From NCBI RefSeq assembly GCF_039978735.1, contig NZ_JBDWAS010000015.1:62001-126000 (forward strand): a stretch of 64,000 bases of DNA, given 5' to 3'. Each line of letters opens with the position of its first letter. The first letter of the stretch is position 1. The DNA comes from Maricaulis sp039978735 (GTDB lineage: Bacteria > Pseudomonadota > Alphaproteobacteria > Caulobacterales > Maricaulaceae). This document shows positions 52,782 to 60,849 of the stretch, in pieces. The translations under genes and the position numbers were made by a program. The notes beneath the pieces were generated by a model. That model saw only the letters and a list, made by a program, of their open reading frames with translations. It was not told the origin of the DNA and made no database searches.

Positions 52782-54062
52782 ATGGCTCATATCGTTGTAC
52801 TTGGCGCCGGCCTCGGCGGCGTTCCCATGGCCCTGGAAGCGCGCAAGGAATTGCGCTCCAGCGACCGGATCACGGTGGTCTCGGACTATCCCACCTTCCA
52901 CTTCACCCCCTCCAATCCCTGGGTCGCGGTCGACTGGCGCAAGCCGGAAAAGATCAAGGTCGAGCTGGAGCCGATGCTGAAGAAGAAGGGCATCGATTTC
53001 ATCCACGCCGCGGCCACGAAAGTCCGCCCCGACGCCAATGCGATCGATCTGGCAAATGGCGAGACGCTGGAATACGACTATCTGGTTATCGCCACCGGCC
53101 CGGAACTGGCCTTCGACGAGATCGAGGGGCTGGGCCCGCATGGCGGTTTCACCCAGTCGATCTGCCATGTCGATCATGCCGCGGCGTCCAACGATGTCTG
53201 GCAGGACTTCGTGAAGGATCCCGGCCCGATCGTGGTCGGGGCGGTACAGGGCGCGTCCTGTTTCGGGCCGGCCTATGAATTCGCGATGATTCTCGAGACC
53301 GATCTGAGAAGGCGCAAGATCCGCGACAAGGTGCCGATGACCTTTGTCACCTCGGAACCCTATATCGGCCATCTCGGCCTTGACGGTGTCGGCGACACCA
53401 AGGGTCTGCTGGAAAGCGAGATGCGCAACCGGCACATCAAGTGGATCACCTCGGCCCGCGTGACAAAGGTCGAGGACGGCATGATGCATGTCGAGGAAGT
53501 GGCCGAGGACGGATCGGTCAAGAAGACCCACGAACTGCCCTTCAAATACTCGATGATGCTGCCCGCCTTCCGCGGTATCGCCGCGGTGCGCGATGTCGAG
53601 GGCCTGGTCAATCCGCGCGGCTTTGTCGTGATCGACGAGCACCAGCGCAACCCGAAATATCCCAATGTCTTCTCGGTCGGCGTCTGCGTCGCCATCCCGC
53701 CGGTTGCGGCCTATCCGGTGCCGGTGGGCGTGCCCAAGACCGGTTTCATGATCGAGAGCATGGTGGTCGCCACCGCCCGCAATCTGCGCGCCGATCTGGA
53801 CGGCAAGCCGGCCAATAATGTCGCCACCTGGAATGCGGTCTGCCTGGCCGATTTCGGCGATGGCGGCGTCGCCTTCGTCGCCATGCCGCAAATCCCGCCG
53901 CGCAATGTGAACTGGTCCGCCGACGGCGGCTGGGTCCACCTCGCCAAGGCCGGTTTCGAAAGCTATTTCCTCGGCAAGATCCGCGGCGGCGTCGGCGAAC
54001 CCTTCTACGAGAAGGCGGTGTTCGACATGCTGGGCATCCACAAGGTGAAGAAGGAAAGCTGA
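52782..54062 (+). CDS. sqr: Sulfide:quinone oxidoreductase
   Basis: The 426-residue FAD enzyme has the dinucleotide motif VVLGAGLGGVP and three cysteines in SQR positions: Cys128 (SICHVDHA), Cys160 (QGASCFGPAYEF) and Cys302 (VGVCVAIPPV). It ends with a GVPKTGFMIESMVV block. It should oxidise sulfide to a persulfide or polysulfide and reduce quinone at the inner membrane. GGAGG lies five bases before the ATG. It follows the ArsR gene by 74 bases on the same strand, so both may be under one persulfide-responsive control. Confidence 0.92.
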   Translation: MAHIVVLGAGLGGVPMALEARKELRSSDRITVVSDYPTFHFTPSNPWVAVDWRKPEKIKVELEPMLKKKGIDFIHAAATKVRPDANAIDLANGETLEYDYLVIATGPELAFDEIEGLGPHGGFTQSICHVDHAAASNDVWQDFVKDPGPIVVGAVQGASCFGPAYEFAMILETDLRRRKIRDKVPMTFVTSEPYIGHLGLDGVGDTKGLLESEMRNRHIKWITSARVTKVEDGMMHVEEVAEDGSVKKTHELPFKYSMMLPAFRGIAAVRDVEGLVNPRGFVVIDEHQRNPKYPNVFSVGVCVAIPPVAAYPVPVGVPKTGFMIESMVVATARNLRADLDGKPANNVATWNAVCLADFGDGGVAFVAMPQIPPRNVNWSADGGWVHLAKAGFESYFLGKIRGGVGEPFYEKAVFDMLGIHKVKKES

Positions 54063-54069
54063 TTTCCCT

Positions 54070-54249
54070 TGTCATCCCGGATGGACGCCCCGCGCGTCCC
54101 GGCTCAAGGCCGGGAGGGCGAAAGTCCGGGACCCATAAACACGGTGGTTATCTAGCTGTCGCTGACATCGAGCCTTCTTTCGGCCAAAAACGCGCGTATC
54201 GGTCCCGGCCCTGCGGCCTGCCTTCGCAGGCCATTCGGCCGGGATGACA
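54070..54249. repeat. Terminal-inverted-repeat element, copy B1 (180 bp)
   Basis: The 180-bp segment starts with TGTCATCCCGG and ends with CCGGGATGACA, perfect 11-bp inverted ends. Its interior contains GCGAAAGTCCGGGACCCATAA, preceded by a palindrome. It starts after the sqr stop and ends shortly before the GIY-YIG stop. It is about 15 bp longer than the other copies because of an altered left palindrome. Confidence 0.9.
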
Positions 54250-54262
54250 GTCTCGTGCAGTG

Positions 54263-54598
54263 CTACCAATTGCGCTGGTGTTCCGGTGCCAGTTCGGCCG
54301 GATCGGTTCCGCCCAGACCCGGGTAGAGATCATTCCAGTCGGGATTGTCTTTCTCGATCAGATTGATCTTCCACTGCCGCCGCCAGCGCTTGATGCGCTT
54401 TTCCCTGGCAATCGCTTCATTGATATCCTGGTGAGGCTCGTACCAGACAAGCCGGTCGACACCGTATTTGGCCGTAAACCCGGGAACCTGCCGGATCTTG
54501 TGCTCGAACACCCGGCGCAGCAGCGAATTGGTGACGCCGCAATACAGCGTTCCGTATCTGCGCGAAGCGAGCAGGTAAACAAAATAGCAATGCTCCAT
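54263..54598 (-). CDS. Small GIY-YIG family endonuclease-like protein
   Basis: The 111-residue protein has the GIY-YIG motifs: FVYLLASRRYGTLYCGVT, then the arginine in LLRRVFEHK, and EAIAREKRIKRWRR with the catalytic glutamate in the family's usual place. The end NPDWNDLYPG is typical of the small URI-like single-domain group. Start ATG 54598 is preferred: the frame is open into the upstream repeat but that part is repeat translation. The gene is bracketed by repeat copies B1 and B2. No ribosome site is strong. Confidence 0.85.
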   Translation of the reverse strand: MEHCYFVYLLASRRYGTLYCGVTNSLLRRVFEHKIRQVPGFTAKYGVDRLVWYEPHQDINEAIAREKRIKRWRRQWKINLIEKDNPDWNDLYPGLGGTDPAELAPEHQRNW

Positions 54599-54934
54599 AG
54601 ACGCAATTATAAATTGTGTATCATGAATTGTCATCCCGGATGCACGCCCTGCGCAGGCAGGGCGAAAGTCCGGGACCCATAACCCCGGTGATTGTCCAGC
54701 TGTCGCTGACATCGAGCCTGCTTCCGGCCGAAAGCGAGCGTATAGGTCCCGGCCCTGCAGCCCGCCTTCGCGGGCGATCCGGCCGGGATGACAGCGGCGC
54801 TTAAAAAGCACAAACCGCGGATAGCCCGTCCGCTATCCCCGCATCGCGGAAAAACTTTCTCCACGCTTTCAATCTCTTCGCGAAAAAACACGGCCCGAAA
54901 TCAGACCGGTGCCGGCGCCGGGCTATGGTTCGGC
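54599..54934. other. Spacer with repeat B2 before the GTA cluster
   Basis: Besides the repeat copy B2, this 336-base stretch holds about 140 bases before the small-terminase gene. It may contain the GTA promoter, but no clear -35/-10 pair was seen. The GIY-YIG promoter on the other strand must lie in the AT-rich bases 54601-54628. Confidence 0.45.
54629..54793. repeat. Terminal-inverted-repeat element, copy B2 (165 bp)
   Basis: It has the same 11-bp inverted ends as B1 (54629-54639 and 54783-54793) and the same direction. Internal landmarks are GGCGAAAGTCCGGGACCCAT and GGTCCCGGCCCTGC. It lies on the 5' side of the GIY-YIG gene. Confidence 0.92.
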
Positions 54935-55459
54935 ATGCTTGAGAAAACCGAGAGAAAACGGCGCGACCGGGTCGACTGGTATCCCTGGATGGTGCGCTAC
55001 GAGGCGGGCGAAAGCGCAAGCGCGCTCGCTGCCGAGGCCGGCTGTTGCCGGAACACGATCTACCGCAATTGGGCCTGGTTCTCGGCGCTTGCGCCGGAGG
55101 AGCGGGCCGATCTGCGACGGCAGGCCTTCCGCCGGCTGGCGGCACGGATCGAGTCAGATGCCCTGCGTTGCCGGATCGACGAGGCCGGCAAGCAGGCGCG
55201 TGGACTGGAGCCGGTCCGGCGGCTGCTCGAAGCCATGGAGGACGAGATGAAACCGAACACGACAAGACCGGCAGCAGGGGGCCAGCATGACGAGATCTCT
55301 CCCGCCGCAGCCCGGGCCGAACTTCTTGCTCGACTGGATGAGCACGCAAGACTGCGACGTACAAAAGCGCTGGACGGACAGTCTGAGCGAAGCGCAGCTG
55401 GCGCAGATGTGCCGCGACTGGCGTCTCTGGAAACCAAGCAGGGCACAGATCCCGCCTGA
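54935..55459 (+). CDS. Putative GTA small terminase subunit (gp1-like)
   Basis: The 174-residue protein lies directly before the large terminase and has a helix-turn-helix-like segment AGESASALAAEAGCCRNT (about residues 27-44) followed by a charged helical region. By position it is the GTA gp1/TerS equivalent, which selects DNA for packaging. The start is chosen at ATG 54935; the frame is open further upstream through a repeat. It overlaps the annotated start of the large terminase by 173 bases, more than usual. Family assignment rests mostly on context. Confidence 0.6.
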   Translation: MLEKTERKRRDRVDWYPWMVRYEAGESASALAAEAGCCRNTIYRNWAWFSALAPEERADLRRQAFRRLAARIESDALRCRIDEAGKQARGLEPVRRLLEAMEDEMKPNTTRPAAGGQHDEISPAAARAELLARLDEHARLRRTKALDGQSERSAAGADVPRLASLETKQGTDPA

Positions 55460-56624
55460 GGGTGACTGGCTGATCTGGCTTTTCCTGGGCGGCCGCGGTG
55501 CGGGCAAGACCCGCGCGGGGGCCGAATGGGTGCGCGGCGTGGTGGAGGGCGGGGCCCAGCGCATCGCGCTGGTCGCGCCGACTTTCAACGATGTGCGCGA
55601 AGTGATGATCGAGGGCCCGTCCGGCCTGATGAATATCGGACCGGAGGCGGGCCGGCCGCGCTATGAGGCCAGCCGCAAGCGCGTCGTCTGGCCCGGCGGG
55701 GCGGTGGGCCATGCCTTCTCTGCCGAGGATGCGGACGGGCTGCGCGGACCGCAATTCGATTTTGCCTGGGGCGACGAAGTTGCCGCCTGGTCGAACCCGC
55801 AGCGCGTCATCGACACGCTGCGCATGGGGTTGCGTCTGGGCGATCATCCGCGCCTGATGCTGACCACCACGCCGCGGCCGATCCCGGCGCTGAAACGCCT
55901 GGTGAAACAGGCCGGCGTGGAGCTGAGCCATCAGCCGACCGCCGACAATGCGGCCAATCTGGCACCGGGCTTTCTCGACGCGATGAATGCTGCCTATGGC
56001 GGCTCCGCGCTGGGGCGGCAGGAGATCGAGGGCATTCTGATCGACGATCCGCCCGGCGCGCTGTGGACGCGCGCCCAGGTCGAGGCCTGTTTTGCCGAGA
56101 CCGTGCCCGATCTCGACCGGATCGTGGTCGCCGTCGACCCGCCGGCCTCGGGCGGTCCGCGCTCGGACGAGTGCGGCATCGTGGTGGCGGGCGCGGCGGG
56201 CGAGGGGCCGGGCCGGCGCGGTGTCGTGCTGGCGGACATGTCCTTCGGGCCCGCCATGCCGGCCGACTGGGCCGCGCGCGTAGCGTCGGCCTTCGACAGT
56301 TTCAGCGCCGACAGCGTGATCGCCGAGGCCAATCAGGGCGGGGAGATGGTGCGCTCGGTGCTCAAGGCCGCCGACGCCGCCCTGCCGGTCAGGCTGGTGC
56401 ATGCCACGCGCGGCAAGCATGTGCGCGCCGAACCGGTCGCCGCCCTCTATGCCGCCGGGCGGGTGAGGCATGCCGGCCGTTTTGCCGCCCTGGAAGACCA
56501 GATGTGCGCCTTCGGCTCACCCGAGGCCGGCGGTACCAGCCCCGACCGCGTCGACGCCCTCGTCTGGGCCCTGACCGACCTCCTCGTCGGCACCCGCGGC
56601 GCCCCGCGCATGCGGTGGATGTAG
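55287..56624 (+). CDS. GTA large terminase (DNA-packaging ATPase, gp2-like)
   Basis: The 445-residue motor protein has Walker A FLGGRGAGKTRAGAEWVRG (about residues 66-84), a Walker B-like FDFAWGDEVAAW, and a C-terminal nuclease domain with VVAVDPPASGG. It translocates DNA into GTA capsids. ATG 55287 follows CAGGGG; internal ATGs at 55338 and 55407 would shorten the overlap with gp1 but would remove conserved-looking N-terminal residues. The next gene is separated by a repeat copy. Confidence 0.92.
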   Translation: MTRSLPPQPGPNFLLDWMSTQDCDVQKRWTDSLSEAQLAQMCRDWRLWKPSRAQIPPEGDWLIWLFLGGRGAGKTRAGAEWVRGVVEGGAQRIALVAPTFNDVREVMIEGPSGLMNIGPEAGRPRYEASRKRVVWPGGAVGHAFSAEDADGLRGPQFDFAWGDEVAAWSNPQRVIDTLRMGLRLGDHPRLMLTTTPRPIPALKRLVKQAGVELSHQPTADNAANLAPGFLDAMNAAYGGSALGRQEIEGILIDDPPGALWTRAQVEACFAETVPDLDRIVVAVDPPASGGPRSDECGIVVAGAAGEGPGRRGVVLADMSFGPAMPADWAARVASAFDSFSADSVIAEANQGGEMVRSVLKAADAALPVRLVHATRGKHVRAEPVAALYAAGRVRHAGRFAALEDQMCAFGSPEAGGTSPDRVDALVWALTDLLVGTRGAPRMRWM

Positions 56625-56637
56625 GGAATTTGCGCAT

Positions 56638-56801
56638 TGTCATCCCGGCCGGATGGCCTGCGAAGGCAGGCCGCAGGGGCGGGACCTATAGCCTCGTTGC
56701 GGGCCGTAAGCAGGCACGACATTCGCGCCAACCCGGAACCATCGGGGTTATGGGGCCCGGACTTTCGCCCCGCCTGCGCGGGGCGTGCACCCGGGATGAC
56801 A
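56638..56801. repeat. Terminal-inverted-repeat element, copy B3 (164 bp, inverted)
   Basis: It has the same 11-bp inverted ends, but the interior is reversed relative to B2 and B4 (GGGGCGGGACCTATA near the left, GCCCGGACTTTCGCC near the right). It sits between the terminase and portal genes, where GTA clusters are normally continuous. Confidence 0.92.
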
Positions 56802-56834
56802 GCAAAGCTTTCGAACACAAAGAAAGGACACACC

Positions 56835-57875
56835 ATGTCCAACTGGTTTTCCCGGTTTTTCGGCCGGGATGTGAAGACGGCTGCGACGAGCCGGCTGGTC
56901 TCGCTGGCGGCGGGGCGGGTGTCGCGCTGGCTGCCGCGGGCGCTGCCGGCGCAGATCGAGGCGGGCTATGCGCGCAATGCGGTGGCCAATCGCTGCGTCA
57001 GGCTGATCGCCGAGGCCGCTGCCGACGTGCCGTTCCGGGCCTCCGATCCGGCCGTGCAGCGTCTCCTGGACCGGCCCAATGCCGAGACATCCGGGCCCGA
57101 GCTGTGGGAAAAACTCTACGGTTATCTACAGCTGGCGGGGAATGGCTATCTCGAGCTCGTCACCCTGGACGGCGAACCGCGCGAGCTTTTCAGCCTGCGC
57201 CCGGATCGCATGCGTGTGCTGGCCGATCCGACGGGCTGGCCGACCGGGTGGGAGTATGGCGCCGGAGGATACAAGCGCCGCTTCGAGCGCGATCCGTCCA
57301 CAGGCCGTTCACAGGTTTTCCACATGCGGCTCTTCCATCCGTCCGACGATCATTACGGCCTCTCGCCGCTGGAACCGGCGGGCCGGGCGGTCGATCTGCA
57401 CACGGCCGGGGCGGACTGGGCGCGGGCGCTCCTGGACAATGCAGCGCGGCCCTCCGGTGCGCTGGTCTTCAACGGCGCCGACGGACATCTCACCGAGGAC
57501 CAGTTCGAACGGCTCAAGGGCGAGCTGGCCAACACGCACACGGGTGCTGCCAATGCCGGCCGTCCGCTGCTGCTGGAGGGCGGTCTGGACTGGAAGCCGA
57601 TGGCGATGAGCCCGGCGGAGATGGACTTCATCGAGGCGCGGCGCGAGGCTGCGCGCGAGATCGCGCTGGCCTTCGGCGTGCCGCCGCTCATCCTCGGCCT
57701 GCCGGGCGACAATACCTATGCCAATTATCGCGAGGCCAATCTCGCCTTCATCCGCCAGACCGTGACGCCGCTGGTGCGCAAGACCGCGCGGGCGCTGTCG
57801 GTCTGGCTGCAGCCCTGGTTCGGCGGGACGCTGACCATCGAGGCCGAGCTGCCCGGTCCGGAGGCGACGTCATGA
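56835..57875 (+). CDS. GTA portal protein (gp3-like)
   Basis: The 346-residue HK97-type portal protein shows YARNAVANRCVRLIAEAAA near the N-terminus, YGYLQLAGNGYLELV, and the C-terminal ARREAAREIALAFGVPPLIL and DNTYANYREANLAF blocks. It forms the DNA entry ring. ATG 56835 follows AGAAAGGA by six bases; the frame is open upstream only through repeat B3. Slightly short for the family (usually about 390). Confidence 0.93.
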   Translation: MSNWFSRFFGRDVKTAATSRLVSLAAGRVSRWLPRALPAQIEAGYARNAVANRCVRLIAEAAADVPFRASDPAVQRLLDRPNAETSGPELWEKLYGYLQLAGNGYLELVTLDGEPRELFSLRPDRMRVLADPTGWPTGWEYGAGGYKRRFERDPSTGRSQVFHMRLFHPSDDHYGLSPLEPAGRAVDLHTAGADWARALLDNAARPSGALVFNGADGHLTEDQFERLKGELANTHTGAANAGRPLLLEGGLDWKPMAMSPAEMDFIEARREAAREIALAFGVPPLILGLPGDNTYANYREANLAFIRQTVTPLVRKTARALSVWLQPWFGGTLTIEAELPGPEATS

Positions 57876-58111
57876 GCGAGATGCCCCGCTGGACGCTGCA
57901 GCGTCAGGTGACCGCCGGCGTGCTCCTTGCCATCGGCCTGCAGAGCGCCGGCGCGCTGATCTGGTCCGGCCGCGTCGCCGAACGCCTCGACCAGCTGGAA
58001 CACGCCAATGACCGCGCCGGCCCGCTCGCCGAACGCCTGGCCCGGCTGGAAGCCGAAATGCGCCTGGCGCGCGAGAGCCTGGTGCGCATCGAACGCCGGA
58101 TGGAGGAGTAG
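57872..58111 (+). CDS. GTA small membrane/coiled-coil protein (gp3.5-like)
   Basis: The 79-residue protein has one membrane helix (about residues 14-31) followed by a coiled-coil (LAERLARLEAEMRLARESL). It starts in an ATGA overlap with the portal stop. A small protein at this place between portal and protease is common in RcGTA-like clusters. The role is unknown. Confidence 0.82.
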   Translation: MSEMPRWTLQRQVTAGVLLAIGLQSAGALIWSGRVAERLDQLEHANDRAGPLAERLARLEAEMRLARESLVRIERRMEE

Positions 58112-58137
58112 GCGGGGCGCCTCACCAGACCCGTCAT

Positions 58138-58302
58138 TGTCATCCCGGATGCACGCCCCGCGGAGGCGGGGCGAAAGTCCGGGACCCATAATCCCGGTGC
58201 GCCTCCAGCTGCCGCTGAAATCGGATCCGCCTCCGGCCAAAAGCGAGCGCATGGGTCCCGGCCCTGCGGCCCGCCTGCGCGGGCCATCCGGCCGGGATGA
58301 CA
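58138..58302. repeat. Terminal-inverted-repeat element, copy B4 (165 bp)
   Basis: It has the same 11-bp inverted ends and direction as B2, and the interior GCGAAAGTCCGGGACCCATAA is kept. It lies between the gp3.5-like gene and the prohead protease gene. Confidence 0.92.
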
Positions 58303-58327
58303 TCGCAAATTCAAGGAAGATTTTATC

Positions 58328-58753
58328 ATGCCCCAACCCCTCCTGATCGAGGGTCATGCGAGCCTGTTCGGGCTGGCGGACCTGGCCGGCGATGTCGTGC
58401 ATCGCGGCGCGTTTGCCCGGACGCTGCGGGCGAAGACCTCGATCCCCATGCTGTTCCAGCACGATCCGGCCGAACCGGTCGGCGTGTGGACCGGGCTGCG
58501 CGAGGACCGGCGCGGCCTCTTCGTCACCGGCGAGATCCTGGCCGAGGGCCCGCGCGGACGCACGGCGGCGGGTCTGGTGGCCCGCGGTGCGGTGAACGGT
58601 CTTTCCATCGGCTTTCGCACCCGCCGCTCCGCCGCCCGCAAGCCGCGCGGCCGCGATCTTTTCGACATCGATCTCTGGGAGGTCTCCATCGTGACCTTCC
58701 CCATGCTGCCGCAGGCCCGCCTGCGGCTTGTCCGGCCTGCCGTGGCCGCCTGA
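58328..58753 (+). CDS. GTA prohead protease (gp4-like, HK97 family)
   Basis: The 141-residue protease has the HK97 U35 pattern: the start LIEGHASLFGLAD, the catalytic histidine in MLFQHDP (about residue 45), the serine in VNGLSIGF (about residue 93), and the closing LWEVSIVTFPM. It trims the capsid protein during assembly. The ATG at 58328 fits the family N-terminus. Confidence 0.93.
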   Translation: MPQPLLIEGHASLFGLADLAGDVVHRGAFARTLRAKTSIPMLFQHDPAEPVGVWTGLREDRRGLFVTGEILAEGPRGRTAAGLVARGAVNGLSIGFRTRRSAARKPRGRDLFDIDLWEVSIVTFPMLPQARLRLVRPAVAA

Positions 58754-58779
58754 TCTCCTTCACTCAAAAGGGAAAATCC

Positions 58780-59997
58780 ATGACCAAGGAAACCAAGATG
58801 ACGCCGGTCTCGGCGGAAACCCGGGCCGCGCTGGGCGAGGTGCTGGCCGCCTTCGAGGCCTTCAAGGAGGCCAATGACGCCCGCCTCGACGAGATCGACG
58901 CCAAGGCCTCGTCCGACGTGCTGCTGGACGACAAGGTCGCCCGCATCGACGCGGCCCTGACGCAGCAGAAATCCGCCCTCGACCGCCTCCTGCTCGACCG
59001 CGCCCGCCCCGGTCTCGACGGCGCTCCGGCGGGTGCCGGTTCGGCGGCCTGGTCGGACTATATGCGCCGCGGCGATGCGGCCGGGCTGAATGAGGGCAAA
59101 TCGGCCAGCGCGGGCTCGGACGCCGATGGCGGCTATGTCGTGCCGGCGGAGACCGAGGCGCGCATCGATCGCCTCCTGACCGAAGCCTCGCCGATCCGCG
59201 CCATCGCCTCGGTGCGCCAGACCTCGGCGGGCATGTTCCGCAAACCGGTCTCCAAGGGCGGCACCGCCACCGGCTGGGTCGCCGAGACCGCCGCGCGGCC
59301 GGAGACCGACAGCCCAACGCTGGACCTGATCGATTTCCCCTGCGCCGAACTCTACGCCATGCCGGCCGCCACCCAGCAGCTGCTGGACGATGCCATGGTC
59401 GATATCGAGCAATGGCTGGCGGAAGAGGTGCGGGATGTCTTCGCCGTCCAGGAAGGCGCGGCCTTCGTCTCCGGCAATGGCTCGGGCAAGCCGCGCGGTT
59501 TCCTGGGCTACACCAAGGCCGCCGAAGGCAATCAGGCCTGGGGCGAGATGGGCTATGTCGCGACCGGAACGGATGGCGGTTTCGACGCCTCCGACCCGGC
59601 CGACGCGCTGATCGATCTCGTCTATGCGCCCAAGACCGCCTATCGCGCCCGCGGCCGTTTCGTGATGAACCGCCAGACCGTCTCTGCCGTGCGCCGCTTC
59701 AAGGATGCCGACGGCAATTATCTCTGGCAGCCCTCTCTCAGCGAAGCCGGCACCTCGACCTTGCTGGGCTATCCCGTCACCGAGGCGGAAGACATGCCCG
59801 ATATCGGCTCGGACGCCTTTGCCATCGCCTTCGGCGATTTCGAGAAGGGCTATCTCGTCGTCGACCGCCAGGGCGTGGAAGTGCTGCGCGATCCCTATTC
59901 CGCCAAACCCTACGTCCTCTTCTACACCACCAAACGCGTCGGCGGCGGCGTACAGGATTTCGAGGCCATCAAGCTGTTGAAGTTCGGGACGTCGTAG
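58780..59997 (+). CDS. GTA major capsid protein (gp5-like, HK97 fold)
   Basis: The 405-residue protein has an N-terminal coiled scaffolding (delta) region (about residues 10-80), which the protease probably removes, then the HK97 capsid domain. Landmarks are SDADGGYVVPAETEARI, the A-domain and the closing DFEAIKLLKFGTS. ATG 58780 is chosen because the longer frame upstream covers the protease gene in another frame. It is followed by a repeat block. Confidence 0.94.
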   Translation: MTKETKMTPVSAETRAALGEVLAAFEAFKEANDARLDEIDAKASSDVLLDDKVARIDAALTQQKSALDRLLLDRARPGLDGAPAGAGSAAWSDYMRRGDAAGLNEGKSASAGSDADGGYVVPAETEARIDRLLTEASPIRAIASVRQTSAGMFRKPVSKGGTATGWVAETAARPETDSPTLDLIDFPCAELYAMPAATQQLLDDAMVDIEQWLAEEVRDVFAVQEGAAFVSGNGSGKPRGFLGYTKAAEGNQAWGEMGYVATGTDGGFDASDPADALIDLVYAPKTAYRARGRFVMNRQTVSAVRRFKDADGNYLWQPSLSEAGTSTLLGYPVTEAEDMPDIGSDAFAIAFGDFEKGYLVVDRQGVEVLRDPYSAKPYVLFYTTKRVGGGVQDFEAIKLLKFGTS

Positions 59998-60256
59998 AGG
60001 CTTTCCTCCCCACGCAAGTGGGGAGGGGGACCCGCGAAGCGGGGGAGGGGCCGCCTTCGCTGAAGCTACGGAGGGCCCACTTCCCCACGGTGTGGGGAAG
60101 AAAAGGGCTGACGCTGCCTTTTTCAACCTCCCTCTCCCTCGGGAGAGGGATTGAGGGAGAGGGGGAAGACACCGCTTTTGGCGCTCCGGGCGCCGGCACC
60201 GGGCTTTCCCCCTCATCCGCCCCTCCGGGGCACCTTCTCCCGGGGGAGAAGGGGTG
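59998..60256. repeat. Composite palindromic repeat block between gp5 and gp6
   Basis: Several palindromes follow each other: CCTCCCCAC...GTGGGGAGG, CCCGCGAAGCGGG, CTTCCCCAC...GTGGGGAAG, CCCTCTCCCTCGGGAGAGGG, then the family A sequence CCCTCATCCGCCCC...GGGGCACCTTCTCCC with GGGAGAAGGGG. No gene is seen. It ends just before the convergent stop of the opposite-strand membrane-protein gene. Confidence 0.88.
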
Positions 60257-60288
60257 AGCTGCACGACAGCGCAGATCGTTGAGGCACT

Positions 60289-60849
60289 CTACCAGAAGGA
60301 CCATCTGCTCTTGCCCGGCTCGGGGAGGCGCATAAAGGTCATCGTATGAGCAATCAAAAAGAAGAGCAGCACCGTCGTCACTATAACGAGCACGGGAAAA
60401 AGCTGGATCAGACCCTCGAAGCGGTGCCACAGGCCCCAGTGAGTCATCAGCACCGCGAAAACGCCCAGCGCATTTCCGAGATGATTGGCGATCCCGGGCA
60501 GGTAAAGGCGGGATGGAGAGAACTGCCAGGCTGGCAGGATGCTCCGGGCAAAGTCGGGCGCTGCACCAATATACCCGAACTTGAACCACCACGGTGCAGC
60601 ATCGCGATCCAGACCCAGGTATTGGCGGATCGGGGGGCGCAGAACTGATCTGGCAAATATCAAAGTCACAGCCGGAAGAAACAGTGTCCATATAAGGACG
60701 TGCGCAATGCGGGGCAGTGCGAGTTCCAGCGCACCAAGGGCGAGCAGTGACACAAGCCCGCCAGCGGCATGAACCACCACCTCAGACCAGAATGGCCGCA
60801 CGGCCTCCGGTGAAATCCGCTCCGAAATCAAACGGGAGACGATATCCAT
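60289..60849 (-). CDS. Uncharacterised membrane protein inside the GTA cluster
   Basis: The 186-residue protein has about four membrane helices (residues 24-45, 49-68, 123-141, 147-172). Between helices 2 and 3 is a polar Trp/Phe-rich stretch (APWWFKFGYIG). It is encoded on the opposite strand to every GTA gene and its ATG overlaps that of gp6 head to head (CATG at 60847-60850). The ribosome site GAGGG is very close to the ATG. No family was recognised. Confidence 0.65.
   Translation of the reverse strand: MDIVSRLISERISPEAVRPFWSEVVVHAAGGLVSLLALGALELALPRIAHVLIWTLFLPAVTLIFARSVLRPPIRQYLGLDRDAAPWWFKFGYIGAAPDFARSILPAWQFSPSRLYLPGIANHLGNALGVFAVLMTHWGLWHRFEGLIQLFPVLVIVTTVLLFFLIAHTMTFMRLPEPGKSRWSFW

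Noticed and set aside
54599..54811. N-terminal extension of the GIY-YIG protein
   Set aside because: The extra residues are a translation of repeat copy B2, which is also open in other frames. Such repeat translations often appear as false proteins.
56637..56834. N-terminal extension of the portal protein
   Set aside because: It is a translation of repeat copy B3. The portal family begins at ATG 56835, which has a ribosome site.
58297..59997. Capsid protein with a 161-residue N-terminal extension
   Set aside because: The extension is the prohead protease gene read in another frame. ATG 58780 gives the standard capsid N-terminus.
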